Part shown: positions 34,076 to 49,963 of the stretch, in pieces
Layout: each line of letters begins with the position of its first letter
Position numbering within the stretch: position 1 is the first letter of the stretch
Translations under genes and position numbers: made by a program
The notes under the pieces: model-generated
Told to the model about the DNA's origin: nothing
Database searches by the model: none
The model's input: only the letters and a program-made list of their open reading frames with translations
NCBI RefSeq assembly: GCF_052857255.1
Contig: NC_135505.1
Span: 47,022,507 to 47,086,506 of the forward strand
Direction: 5' to 3'
From: Amblyomma americanum
Taxonomy: Eukaryota > Arthropoda > Arachnida > Ixodida > Ixodidae
DNA length: 64,000 bases

Positions 34076-34783
34076 AGCGAAACCGTATATCATCGATCGG
34101 CGATGAATCCGCGCGCGCCAGTTGCGTAAGCATCGTTCTCCCACGCCGCCGTTCTGCCACACCAACGAGCGGAGGCGACGGTGCGTAACGTTACTCGGAA
34201 TAATCCCCGACACCTGAGAGGGTATTCCCCCGAGTCACTCCCTCTCTACACGCAACTCGCGTGAGTCGCTCCTTCCGCGGAAGCGTAGGCGCGTGGCACA
34301 AAGCGTGTCGGAGTGTAGAACAGCTGAGCAAAGAACCTCGGCGGGATCGTATTCGAGAGGGAAGACTGAATCAGAGTGGAAGAACGCAGTGGGCTTACGA
34401 ACGGCGCAGAAGCGACTTGAGGGGGACACGCCACGAGCGGCATCTGCGGGACTATCCGGGGATGAACGGAGACTCCGTAGCGTATTACTCGGTAGCCGAA
34501 AAACTCTCGCGTTCAACCGCCGATAAAGCACAATGCTGCCCAGGTTTGGCAGAGTGTGGATACCGTCGACGAGATTCCATTTGGTATTCCTTTCAAGATT
34601 TACGCTTCCACCAAAAGAAGGCCACAGCAGCCTTGCAAAATGGAAGCCTCGTGTCAGCCAGCTTTATGCTCAAGGCATCCAAGTGTAATGCCTGAAGTTA
34701 TATTCTGAAATTATTTTGAATTTTCATTTGCACACGCATACTTCAGTGCACTGCGTAGCGTATACTCGGTAGCATATTTTTAA
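34076..34783. other. No recognised feature
   Basis: A 144-codon plus-strand ORF (34261-34695) is open but without recognisable content. Confidence 0.4.
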
Positions 34784-34793
34784 CGCACGCAGC

Positions 34794-35035
34794 ACGATGA
34801 CGATGAATTTTTATGGCGCAAGGGCATCTGTGGGCAAAGAGCGCCATGGAACAGGGTTTTTTCTTCTACCCAAGCTGGCGTCAAAGCCCCATTTCCCAAG
34901 AATTTCATTTTAAGGAAGCCGCAAAGCTTGTACCCATTGTGTCACCGGTGGGTATACCCAGCGGCACTGGGGATCGAACCCCGCACCTCCCGCACACGTA
35001 GCGGATGTTCAAACGACTAGGCCACCGCTGCGGTG
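34794..35035 (-). mobile_element. tRNA-derived SINE, family C, copy 2, with target duplication
   Basis: On the minus strand the head begins CCGCAGCGGTGGCCTAGTCG with the B box GGGGTTCGATCCCC; the far end is complementary to CGATGAATTTTTATGGCG. A 10-bp duplication CGCACGCAGC flanks it exactly (34784-34793 and 35036-35045). It shares its whole layout with 544-795. Confidence 0.85.
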
Positions 35036-35045
35036 CGCACGCAGC

Positions 35046-35883
35046 GCAGAAAGAATCCCAAATTTTGCACTCCGATTTCGGGGAACGCCCTCTCTTCAGG
35101 CATACGTCTGCAAATGTACGCTCCAAAGCTGTTGCCACCTTCAGGACAGCCAGAAGCGGATACGGGCGCTGTCCCGACCTCACGGAGCCCGTCCACGCTG
35201 CAGTGCGATCCGTCATTTCTTGGCAGGCATTGGTGCACGAACCGAGCGCACCCGGATCATGGATTGGTCACGCACGTATGACGTCACAGCAGCCAATGAG
35301 TTATAGGCGCTCGTCGCGTGTCCGCTTCCTCCTCAGCTCATGTTTCCTTCACGCCGTGGCGCGCGCCACACTCCGGGGTCATGCATCCACGACCGAAGGA
35401 AGTGCCCAGGGTGAAATATGGTCTGGGGCCGCGACGGGCTCCGGCGCCGTGTTGGCGCGCCAACAACTCTGTCCTGCGGACGACCTCTCTTATAGCTCCT
35501 TCAAGTCATCTTTGCCGGTCAGAAACATGCTTCTTGCACACATGCTGGTGAAGTACTTTCCTGAGCAACGAGGCTCAGCTGCCAACACCTGATGAACTGG
35601 TACAGTTTTCCCGGGTTACATCGGACTGATCGATCGACCAACTGGTTGCCTATAATCGATTGTTCCCAGTCTCACATGCTGAACGAACGTTGTGGGCTCG
35701 GGGCATGCCTTTTCTGACTGCACGGGAGTTTCCACCGCACACTGGGGAAATTTCCAGTGCAGAGGCCTTTTCGCATTTCATTCCCGATCAGAACGAGACC
35801 TAAACGGCCGGGTTACACTTTCTCGAGGTCGAAGGGAACATTTAGATGCCACCTGTCCCCTCTCCCGACGCTTGGCAGTGCCG
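35046..35883. other. No recognised feature
   Basis: Contains a 195-codon plus-strand ORF from about 35005 to 35592 that overlaps the SINE end and has no domain I know. Probably chance. Confidence 0.4.
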
Positions 35884-36475
35884 ATGGACGGATGGACAAG
35901 GCTGAACACTTTAATTAAAATCTGCCGTCGGTTCACATCCCCTAGCGGTGATTCGTGATGTAATTCGTTCTTAGGCTAGAGACGGGAAACAGTCCCCTTT
36001 GCCTTAAGCGCGAGCCATTCCACGACCTCCTGTAAAGTGCGGGTAACCAATCGTATACCTTTCGCTTCTATCTTTCTACTCATTTACAATCCATTTTCCT
36101 CGCCTGTCCTTAAACCCCAATGCTTTGAATAAATCAGTCCCACTGCTTTTAACTGCAGGGCGAAGCCCTTTAGAGAAAAGTGCCAAGTGCTCAGTCATTT
36201 AATCCTCCTCTTCACACGCACCGCATGTGACTCGGCATGTCTTAGTCCGCGATACTCCCGTCCTGGCTTCGAACAACAAAGAGCTTCCCCTACAGTTATC
36301 GCAGATATTTTCTTTCGCAATTTCCTGCTGAAATCTTTCCAGCGCTGATTTCGCCGGGAGTGCAAGGAAAGCCCCGCCACACGGACCAAACTGGAGCTGG
36401 TAGCCTTTGTCAAAAACTATACTGTATATTTGTGGCAAGGGCTGTCCACGATTTAATACAGTCGCTCTCATATTT
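35884..36475 (-). mobile_element. Possible non-LTR retrotransposon 3' end
   Basis: Minus-strand 36471-36199 encodes ENICDNCRGSSLLFEARTGV and TCRVTCGACEEED, a cysteine-rich C-terminus followed by a long 3' UTR-like stretch down to CCATCCGTCCATC at 35884. The layout resembles 19083-19470, but protein similarity is weak. Confidence 0.35.
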
Positions 36476-37329
36476 AACTCGGACTAATGTTTCCTGTGAA
36501 CATAGTTCAAGTCTCCGGTAGCATTATCGCCTAGCGCATGTCACCTCACTTCACTCGCTTTATGCAGCTTTTCGGCAGAAGTGTTCGACAGGCTACAGAG
36601 AACTAGGAGACGGAAAGAGTGCCGTCACAAGCGCCTCTGGGAACCACTACGCAAGCGTGTGCACATGTCACAAAACTGTCTACAGCGCTGGCCTCACTCA
36701 CCACATTTGGAAGCACGTCCCTCGGTCGAAAAACTACAACTCGCACTCGGTGGATGGTTGTGACGTCAAACGGGAAGGGAGCACACGGCGGCGCGGCAAC
36801 CGGACGTTCCCTTTCCACACGCTGCATGCTCCGAGTTGGCCGAAGTGGGCGGGGCTTCGGTCAGCGCCCTCTGGATGAAGACGCCTGTACTCCTCTCGCA
36901 ACAACAGGAACCATCGCAAGTCAACGCGCCGGCTCCTATCCTGGAGCGTGCACTAGCTCAGTAATAACATCCCAGTACACGATCTGCACAGCCCCAAACA
37001 AAAGCAGACGCGAAGCATGGCGCATGCGCAGTTCAAAGCTTACACCCAGGCTCACGAGTCCAGCTTTGTTTCAACGCTGCAAAGCACCCGCCTGCCGGGG
37101 AGCGACCCCGGTGAGTCACCACACTCGGCACTGGCCGCGCGTTGGGCCAACAGTGGCGACACCGACACAGAGGAGGCGAGGGCGGCTGTTATCTGGCTGG
37201 AAGGGGGAAAGGAAAGGATGCCAGGGTGCTAGAGGAGCCAAGCAAAGCACACAACCCTAGTGGTGGTGTAATTTTCAGGGGAATCCCCCAAGGTGGAGTA
37301 GATTTGTAATAAGGGAGTAAATACTCATT
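36476..37329. other. No recognised feature
   Basis: GC-rich DNA with a 213-codon plus-strand ORF (36619-37260) overlapped by others; no recognisable domain. Confidence 0.4.
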
Positions 37330-37492
37330 GGAATTCACCCAAGCGCCGCCATACAGCTACAAAGGAAAGCTCTACAGCTTTCTCAGAAACTTCGTAGTTA
37401 AAGAAAAATTCGTCCTGGTCCGGGATTCGAACCCGCTTCACTGGAGCAGTCGCTCAGGCTCTAGCAACTGAGCTAACAGGGACCTTAAGTGG
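37330..37492 (-). mobile_element. tRNA-like sequence, probable SINE family D
   Basis: The minus strand from 37483 gives a 74-nt cloverleaf-like unit: A box TTAGCTCAGTTGCTAGAGC, B box GGGTTCGAATCCC. The acceptor stem TCCCTGT/ACCAGGA has two mismatches, the anticodon stem is poor, and no CCA or T-run follows. Downstream sequence continues as a body, so a tRNA-derived SINE fits better than a functional tRNA gene. Confidence 0.5.
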
Positions 37493-38699
37493 TAGAGCGA
37501 CTATAAGCTTGCCGTACGCAGGAGTACGCGGTCTGCGTGCTAGTTGTGATTACTTTGGTACTCCTTTCAGAGCACGATTGGAAAATATTGACGTCAGTGT
37601 ATAGTGCGTATTGCACAGACAACACCGATATGAAAGGGAACGAAGTGTTTCCATTCATCCAATGATCACTCCAAACGTATGAAGGATGCACTTTTTTTTC
37701 CTTTCCATTTTCTAAGCACTTATGCCCTGGACACATACAGGGAGATATTCCTTAACTTAGATTCTTAGTTGAAAAGTGATAAGGGTTTAACATAGTACAC
37801 GTGCGAAAGGGCTTTAGTGGGTTAATGCCCACATATCCAGAATTGGTCATTCTCTAGTGAACGTTCCCGGATCGCGGCGAGTCCTCGTTACACTGCCAAA
37901 GCAGTGCAGCTGCAGCGGTTAAGCGATGTTCAGCTAAACTGGTTCTATCACAGCCACCGGTGGGGATTGTGCGGCGGCCCATGTTCTTTCCGGCCAACCT
38001 CTCGCGACCAATCATAACAGCCACCTGCCGCGGTGGTGGGTGCACAAGACAAGATTCTTGCCCGGAGTTACTGCGTCTTGAACAGTGCTTTCGTGCTGAA
38101 ACAGTCAAGAGCTATACGTAGGTGCGATCTGTGCAGCTGGAGTGTGTACAACAAGCCCGAGGTTAGGTGTAATATGTGACAGAGGTCAAATAAGAGGCCA
38201 TTATTAGCTAAAATTCCCCAATCAAAGTCAAAATTTTGGCCTTTTGGCGGTATTAGGAATTGACGCCAGCCGGTACTGGGTTGGCGCCAGCAGGTGACGA
38301 GGATTGCCACCAAGACAGAATCTCTCGCCAGGTGCCTGTGGGGTGAATTTACCGCGCTCGCCCGGTCGTTGCTGCGTGGGGCAAGCGGGGAGCAGGGTTC
38401 AAATCGAAAATCCCTTTAAGGAGTCGCCAGCCAAGTGGTTCCGGCTGTCTTCCGATTTCTGTCTCCACCGACCCGACTACTCGTGGCTTCACGGGCACAG
38501 CACCAGCGTGGGAACGGATCGCCACAGTGGCTCGTCTGCGGGATTCGCCGGCCATCGCTAATGGCAGAACCACTGGGGAATTTCTCCCGACGGGACGCCC
38601 CGGCTTTGCGCCTCGGCTTCTTCGAAGTTCGCCGACCGGCGCAGAGCGGACCCACCACCTGACTTCCCTTACCAGCCCGGCGGAGTCCTAACCGCATAC
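37493..38699. other. No recognised gene
   Basis: Contains GTTGGCGCCAGCAGGTGACG at 38280, which could be a primer-binding-like site but has no LTR directly before it that I can confirm. Nothing firm. Confidence 0.4.
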
Positions 38700-39000
38700 C
38701 CCTCTCCCTCGGGCTCAACTTATGGCAAGGGCGTGTCCACGTGTACGGAGGTGTCTGTGTGTGATAGTGAAACTTTTGGCCACACCCACCACGGCAAGGG
38801 CGTCCCCTACATGGGGAATTTTAGGGAAGATACAATGTATAAAACTAGATGGCAGAGCAGTTGAAGCAGCTCACTTCTGAACACAAAAGCTTGTAAATAT
38901 GTAAAATAAACCAAGTCTTCTTTCTCCACTAACGAACCCTTCACTCAGCGGCACTCCTGTCCGGATCGGAGCGGGCGTCATCTTGACCGAGGCTGTGTCG
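38700..39000 (+). repeat. Possible solo LTR or pol II promoter unit
   Basis: A TATA box (TATAAAAC, 38839-38846) is followed by AATAAA at about 38906, roughly 65 bases later, an arrangement typical of a retroelement R region. No second copy is present in the window, so the boundaries are guesses. Confidence 0.3.
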
Positions 39001-39039
39001 AGAAACGACCGCGATCCCCACCTTCAGCAGCGCAAATAT

Positions 39040-39450
39040 CATATCGAGAAATTGAAGGCCGTCGACATCGAAGGCAACCCGAGTTTCTGAATTTTCCGAA
39101 TCGGCACTGTGGTTCTCAATATCGAAGGCGAAACCTACGCTTTTGGAAGCTCGTCAAGTTGGCTTTCCCACGATCCACATTGATAAAATGGCGCCGCTCG
39201 CATTTCTCAAGCAGCCAGTGAAGATGTCGTTTGTGCATTTTATGATGTGAAAAGGCAACGTGTTTTCCCCAACGACACAACGCGCAGTGGCACCGTTTTA
39301 TAAACGTGCAAAGCGAGAAGCCCCCTCAACAGGGTTTCTAAAGCGTATTTTTGAGGCTCGAAAATTTGAACCATAATGCACATTTAGAAAAAAAAAAGAC
39401 TTGGCTCGCGTGCGATGTTGACGGCCTTCAATTTCGCGACAGATCATCGC
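39040..39450. mobile_element. MITE-like element with ~38-bp imperfect inverted ends
   Basis: The arm at 39042-39075 (GAGAAATTGAAGGCCGTCGA then CATCG) is inverted at 39412-39445 (CGATGTTGACGGCCTTCAAT then TTCGC) with few mismatches. No ORF lies between. Confidence 0.5.
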
Positions 39451-39759
39451 ACCATAAAACGAAAAATTCTGAAACCAGATACGTCAATTTCGGTCAATTT
39501 TGGTCAATAGTGTCCGCGGTGCTTTACAATCCACGTGCGCCGACCACACTCATATATATGCGACGGTTTTTAAGGCAGAAAATCAGTACATGTTAAAAAA
39601 ACATCACATCGCATTGGGAAGATTAGACGTTTTCAACATTAATACAGAAATAACTGAATTCGTTATTATAGGCAAACTGGGTGTTCCCTTTCATAATGGA
39701 GCCAAGTGTACGTGATTCGCGGGAGGTTACAGGATTAACTACATGCTCTGTATCGCCGA

Positions 39760-40063
39760 CCCGCCGCGGTGGCTCAGTGGTTAGGGCACTCGTCAAGTGA
39801 TCTGGAGTACACGGGTTCGAACCTGACCGCGGCGGTCGCGTTTCGATGGAGGAGAAACGCAAAAGGCGCCCGTGCGCTGTGCGTTGTCAGTGCACGTTAA
39901 AGATCTAGGTGGTCGACATTATTCCGGACACCTCCACTACAGCACCTCTTTATTCATTTCTTCTTTCACTGCCTCCTTTATCCCTTCCTTTACGGCGCGG
40001 TTCAAGTGTCCGCCGAGATTCGGGCCAGAGACTGCGCCATTTCCTTTCCCCAACAACCGATCT
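39760..40063 (+). mobile_element. SINE family B, full length, plus orientation
   Basis: The tRNA head CCGCCGCGGTGGCTCAGTGG has its A box at 39770-39780; the B box GGTTCGAACC is at 39814-39823. The core follows, then TTCACTGCCTCCTTTATCCC and the end ACTGCGCCATTTCCTTTCCC. It is the only full-length copy in plus orientation and shows the pol III promoter clearly. Confidence 0.92.
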
Positions 40064-41693
<1,630 letters not shown>

Positions 41694-42185
41694 TTCATGT
41701 TTTTGTTACCTAGAATTGCTTATTACTGCCTCTTAGAAATAGTAACTGTCAGAAATTTGATTTAGCACTCACTGAACGTGGTTACATTTCAATTACCACA
41801 ATATGCGAACCATCCTGAATGTTTGTACAGCTTCTACTCGCTTGTTAGCGGCGTTCTTAATGCGTCAAAATGGGAATAAATTCGTTATTTCACCTCATGA
41901 ACTGACTGCTGGCGGTCAAACGTTTTTTTTTTTTGTATTCTCTAATTTATCATCGTAAGGTACATTGGTATGTAATCGATTTTTTAAAAATATTAGATAA
42001 ATTGTGGGTTCCTAGAAAAAATTTTATATATAAAAATTTATATTAATGTATTTCTGAAGCCGACGTTTCCGTACCTGCATCTGTTTACCTCTGTGTTCAA
42101 AGGTTCTACAGGGCAATGTCAGGAGACAGAACGTCGTCTTCTGAGAGGAACAATTTATCTGCGAGATTTTTAATCAGGAGGAGTT

Positions 42186-44422
42186 TTAATAGGAACGCAA
42201 TTTACAAATGGGATGCCGCTTTATATGCAGATTGCAATTCAGAAAATCGTAACAAGAAATTAACGGCAGCAGTTGAAGTCGGTATGCGCACAGTATATTG
42301 TCCAGCACGAAGCACCAACCAGATCGCAGTCTCTTCCATTCCGAAGCAGCGGTGGAGGCCACGTAGGATGCACTGCCTTCATTTGTTTGAACGTACTTCC
42401 ACATATGGAGCGTCTGAACTCCAGGCACTTTCTTTGCCATTTTTCATTCTTCCTTCTTCGTTTCGCGAAAGTCTGCAAGCTCCCTCTGCGGGAGCTCCAG
42501 AATGGTGATGTTCTTTAGCGTTCCTTTAATTGCGTCTACGAAGCCGCTGGCTGTTTGTATGGACTCACTTGCAGGCTTCCGCAAGTTGTGGTGTGATGCT
42601 CGATGTTTGACAAGCCCACCAACGCCGTCGCAAGCATTTTTGCCCTGTCCAGTGGCTGAAAACATCCATTTCGTCTCTCGATATTCACTGCGTTGTAGCT
42701 CATGAAACTGATATTTATTATTGAAGTGAGCGGGAGCCCCGTCGCTCACACATCTTGGTGTAGATTGGCGCGTTGTCTTCGAGGTGTGCTTTGATTTTTG
42801 ACAGAGCCAAGCATGCATGAGCTGAATCATGAGACATATCGTCGGAAATTACGGCGTAGTTCCGAGTCGATTTTCTTGACGTGACAACGCAGGTAAACAC
42901 GGTCACCTGCTTTTTCTGCCAATGGTAAGCTTGTACTGCGTCTGGAAGCACAACTGTCCAGTTTTCGGCGAAATCAAAATGCAAAACAATTGCACCTCTC
43001 TTGCAGCTGTGTTTTTCTTCATGTATTGCTCTTGCTTGCACAGATCTAATATAGTTGTGGGGAATCCATTTCATGGTCATTCTTAGACATTCTCTCAAAT
43101 GATGAAGCGGTCAGAGTCTTTTTAACGAGCTCACCGTATTCCCATGAAGCAATCAACACCTCGTCCTCGCTGCTCATTTAAAAATTTTCCGAAGTGAAAA
43201 TGCCATCTTGTGGACAGTGCTCACAATTCCTAAGGAAACATGACGCAGTAGGTTCCTGGCATACGCAGAGGCTCTGCATATCTTCGGGAGAAAGCGACCT
43301 TCCGGACGCGTTCTGCAGTCCCACGAGGCACAACTGAAAGTTTGCACAGCACACACAAAGACACACTTGCCACTGTGGCGAGCATTTCACCCACTTAGGA
43401 CGCAAGGATATGAATTTTGTGAGGCCAACCTGGGAGGCAGGGTGAGCTTGCTTGTAGAGGCGGAATGCTTCTCGCAAGGACCGCGTCATGAAGCGTTTAG
43501 GTATCCATTCTTTCTCTCCTTCCTTCTCGATTCTCACAACATCCTTTTTGTTCGGAGTCTGTCTAGAGCAATCGAGTTCATCCATGGTGTAATATTCTAA
43601 AACGGTGGTAATGTCTTCCTGTTGTAGTTTACATCTTGTATATCTCTCCTGTGTTGACCATACGCCTTCCTCATCCACCATCTTCTTCGATTTTTGGATA
43701 ACGTACCTCGTTGCCTATGGAATAACTTCCTGCACATATTTCACGGTTAGGTTGCGTGGTAGCAGTGTCAGCAGCTGGCAACGCTCTTGAAAGGACGTGC
43801 ACCTATTGTAGGCAGCATGTAGGTTGTCCTCCCAACTGCTGCATTGCGCACACTTTTCTTCTGACGCACGCGAAGTCTCTGGGACATTATATGCTGCCTG
43901 TATCCCGGATCGTATTTTCGTCACCATAGCTCTTGCCACCTCTTCCTGCTTTCGCTTTGCATAGGAAAGTCTGAGGCGTTTTTTTAGAGCGCTCGGTGGC
44001 TTTAGGGGCGAGATTTCGGAGGTAAGGCTGACACTTGAATTTAAATTTTCTACGATTTCTTCCCCAGGGCGGAATTCTTCTAATGTTTCGGTTGACTCTG
44101 CCTGCATATTATCTATGTCTTCCTTGAACCGACGGTAACAATTCTGACAGATGAAGTCACTTTCTCGTACTCGGAGAGCTTCTTCGGGAAGTAGGACTTT
44201 TTTGAGAGCAGCGACATTGAGTGTCTTTACACTGCGAAAATTACGTCCTTTTTCAATTCTCTGTTTGTGCCTTTTTGAGTAGTCGGCACAAAACGTTCGC
44301 CGCGGAAATCTCTTCATGAATCTCGGTCGAAAGTCGAAGGCTGAGGCATAACTGCTAGGCGTTCGGTGCGTTGCGATGAAAAGATGATAGCGGCGGCTAA
44401 AGCCTCGGTGCGGCGGCGGCAC
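42186..44422 (-). pseudogene. Decayed transposase of the long-TIR element
   Basis: The first segment (44422-43715) has a basic N-terminus and a Cys motif ICQNCYRRF. After an in-frame TAG (43717-43715) the same frame continues to a TAA at 43180-43178 (includes VCCANFQLCLVG, SLCVCQEP). A frame change leads to 43098-42718: HFDFAENWTVVLP (Asp at about 42974), AYHWQKKQVTVFT. Another frame change leads to 42830-42444: VSDGAPAHFNNKYQF (Asp near 42742) and GKNACDGVGGLVKH (Asp near 42628). A TGA at 42446-42444 then interrupts the frame, which continues to about 42186. Total reading about 740 codons. The start is uncertain: the first frame opens at GTG 44422 with no ATG nearby. The two or three Asp motifs suggest a DDE/D enzyme, but this is inference. 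Confidence 0.75.
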
Positions 44423-44457
44423 ACATGATGCTGTGAATTTCAGGGTCGCGCCGGGCG

Positions 44458-44464
44458 TTATATA
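44458..44464 (-). promoter_or_regulatory. Possible TATA box for the transposase
   Basis: The minus strand reads TATATAA at 44464-44458, 36 bases ahead of the opening of the transposase frame and outside the inverted repeat. Confidence 0.35.
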
Positions 44465-44829
44465 GCTATAGGAGCGGCTGCAAAGCGCGGTTCATCCCTG
44501 GAGCGGCGGTAGCAGTTAAAGTCACCTTGAAAGTGCGACGGGTGCATTAATTGTTTGCATAAACTACTCCTACACACACGTCACTCCAAAATAACGTGTT
44601 GGAATATGCTTACAGTAATTTAGGTCCCACCGTTAGAACAGTACGAAAGCGAATAGGAGCTTTAGACCTTTGATTGTAATAGAAAAAAATGCTTACAAAT
44701 TACACTTATGAACTCAGCAACTGTAGCGTTTAAAATTTACTTACAAAATACCAATACTAAAACCAGCTTCTGACGATTGCGCATTCTAAGAGGGAATACT
44801 GAGCAGTCGTAGGGATTGAAATCATAAAG

Positions 44830-45525
44830 TCCGTTTTGTATTTATTTCCATACTTTAAAACAATATAATGCAATACTTTTTAAAGCCTTATAATTATGAA
44901 ATGTTGAGTATTATTAGGGCAAATTTTAATAAAATTCGATGATGATGTTTTTTTTTTTTAAATTCAAGTCAAAGTTGTCACTTTTTTGACGTTTTTGAAC
45001 TTCTGCCAATTTTGAGGCCATATTGAAAAACATAGGTCAAGTGTACAGCTACAAAACTTGCCTGAAGTGATTAAAAGTAGCTGAAAAATACAGAGAAAAA
45101 GATTCCACCGAGAGATCTTTACGCATCTTGCCCTAAGGCTGCCCTGAAAAGTGCCTTTTTGGCACCGCACAGCTCCGGAAGCGAAATTTGCGATTTTTTA
45201 CTCAGAAGATTGACAGAGAAAGAAAACGTTTTTTTATTTCTTCGTATAGTACAAGTTGTAATAAAGTATTGAAAAAATAATTATGCGCGAAAATCACTTA
45301 TTGTGCATGCAGTGATGCTCCAAACTTGCAACTTTGAGAAGTGGCAAAAACGACATTCTCCACCTCTTGTGACATACGATTTTTTTCCGAGAAAACTACA
45401 AAGTTCCTTGCAAAACTAAGGTTCATTCCTTTGTGTGGACACATTTACCCATCACATATAAAAATATAATTGAAAACAAAAAATGGTCATGGGACCTCGA
45501 TTACCGTTCTTATCTGAACATGCCC
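44830..45525. repeat. Right terminal inverted repeat
   Basis: Reverse complement of 40999-41693. The inner end is near CCGTTTTGTATTTATTTCC; the outer end is CTGAACATGCCC at 45514-45525. Confidence 0.9.
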
Positions 45526-45534
45526 ATATATATT

Positions 45535-45782
45535 AAGGAAGCCAACAGTCACCGAAACCAAGGTGCATAGGGGAATGTTTATAATTTATTTCAATTTGTA
45601 GTGCCAATCAATTGGTTTAAAGAAAATTACTTATAATGGGATCCCAACCCACGACCTCCGAATATCTGCTGCTGCTTTATAAGTAATTTTCTTTAAACCA
45701 ATTGATTGGCACTACAAATTGAAAAAAAATTACAAACATTCCCCTATGCTCCTTGCTTTCGGGGACTGTTGGCTTCCTTATT
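45535..45782. mobile_element. Fold-back MITE with ~100-bp arms
   Basis: The left arm 45535-45637 (TAAGGAAGCCAACAGTC ... AAAATTACTTATAA) and the right arm 45680-45782 are reverse complements with few differences. The 42-base loop contains GGGATCCCAACCCACGACCT. It starts 9 bases after the long-TIR transposon ends, sharing the AT tract as a neighbour. Confidence 0.85.
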
Positions 45783-49865
<4,083 letters not shown>

Positions 49866-49963
49866 CGGCGCAAAGGACACGGACACAGTAAATACAGGGT
49901 GCATAGAAGGAGCGCTCTTTCTATCCACCTTGTATTTCCTGTGTACATCTCCTTTGTGCCGCC
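49866..49963. repeat. Inverted repeat (~48-bp arms), Penelope-terminus-like
   Basis: CGGCGCAAAGGACACGGACA, then CAGTAAATACAGGGTG and AGCGCT at the centre, is mirrored by AGCGCTCTTTCTATCCACCT and TGTATTTCCTGTGTACATCT then CCTTTGTGCCGC. Arms match at roughly 85 percent. The GGCGCAAAGGAC start resembles the flank at 55030. Confidence 0.6.
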
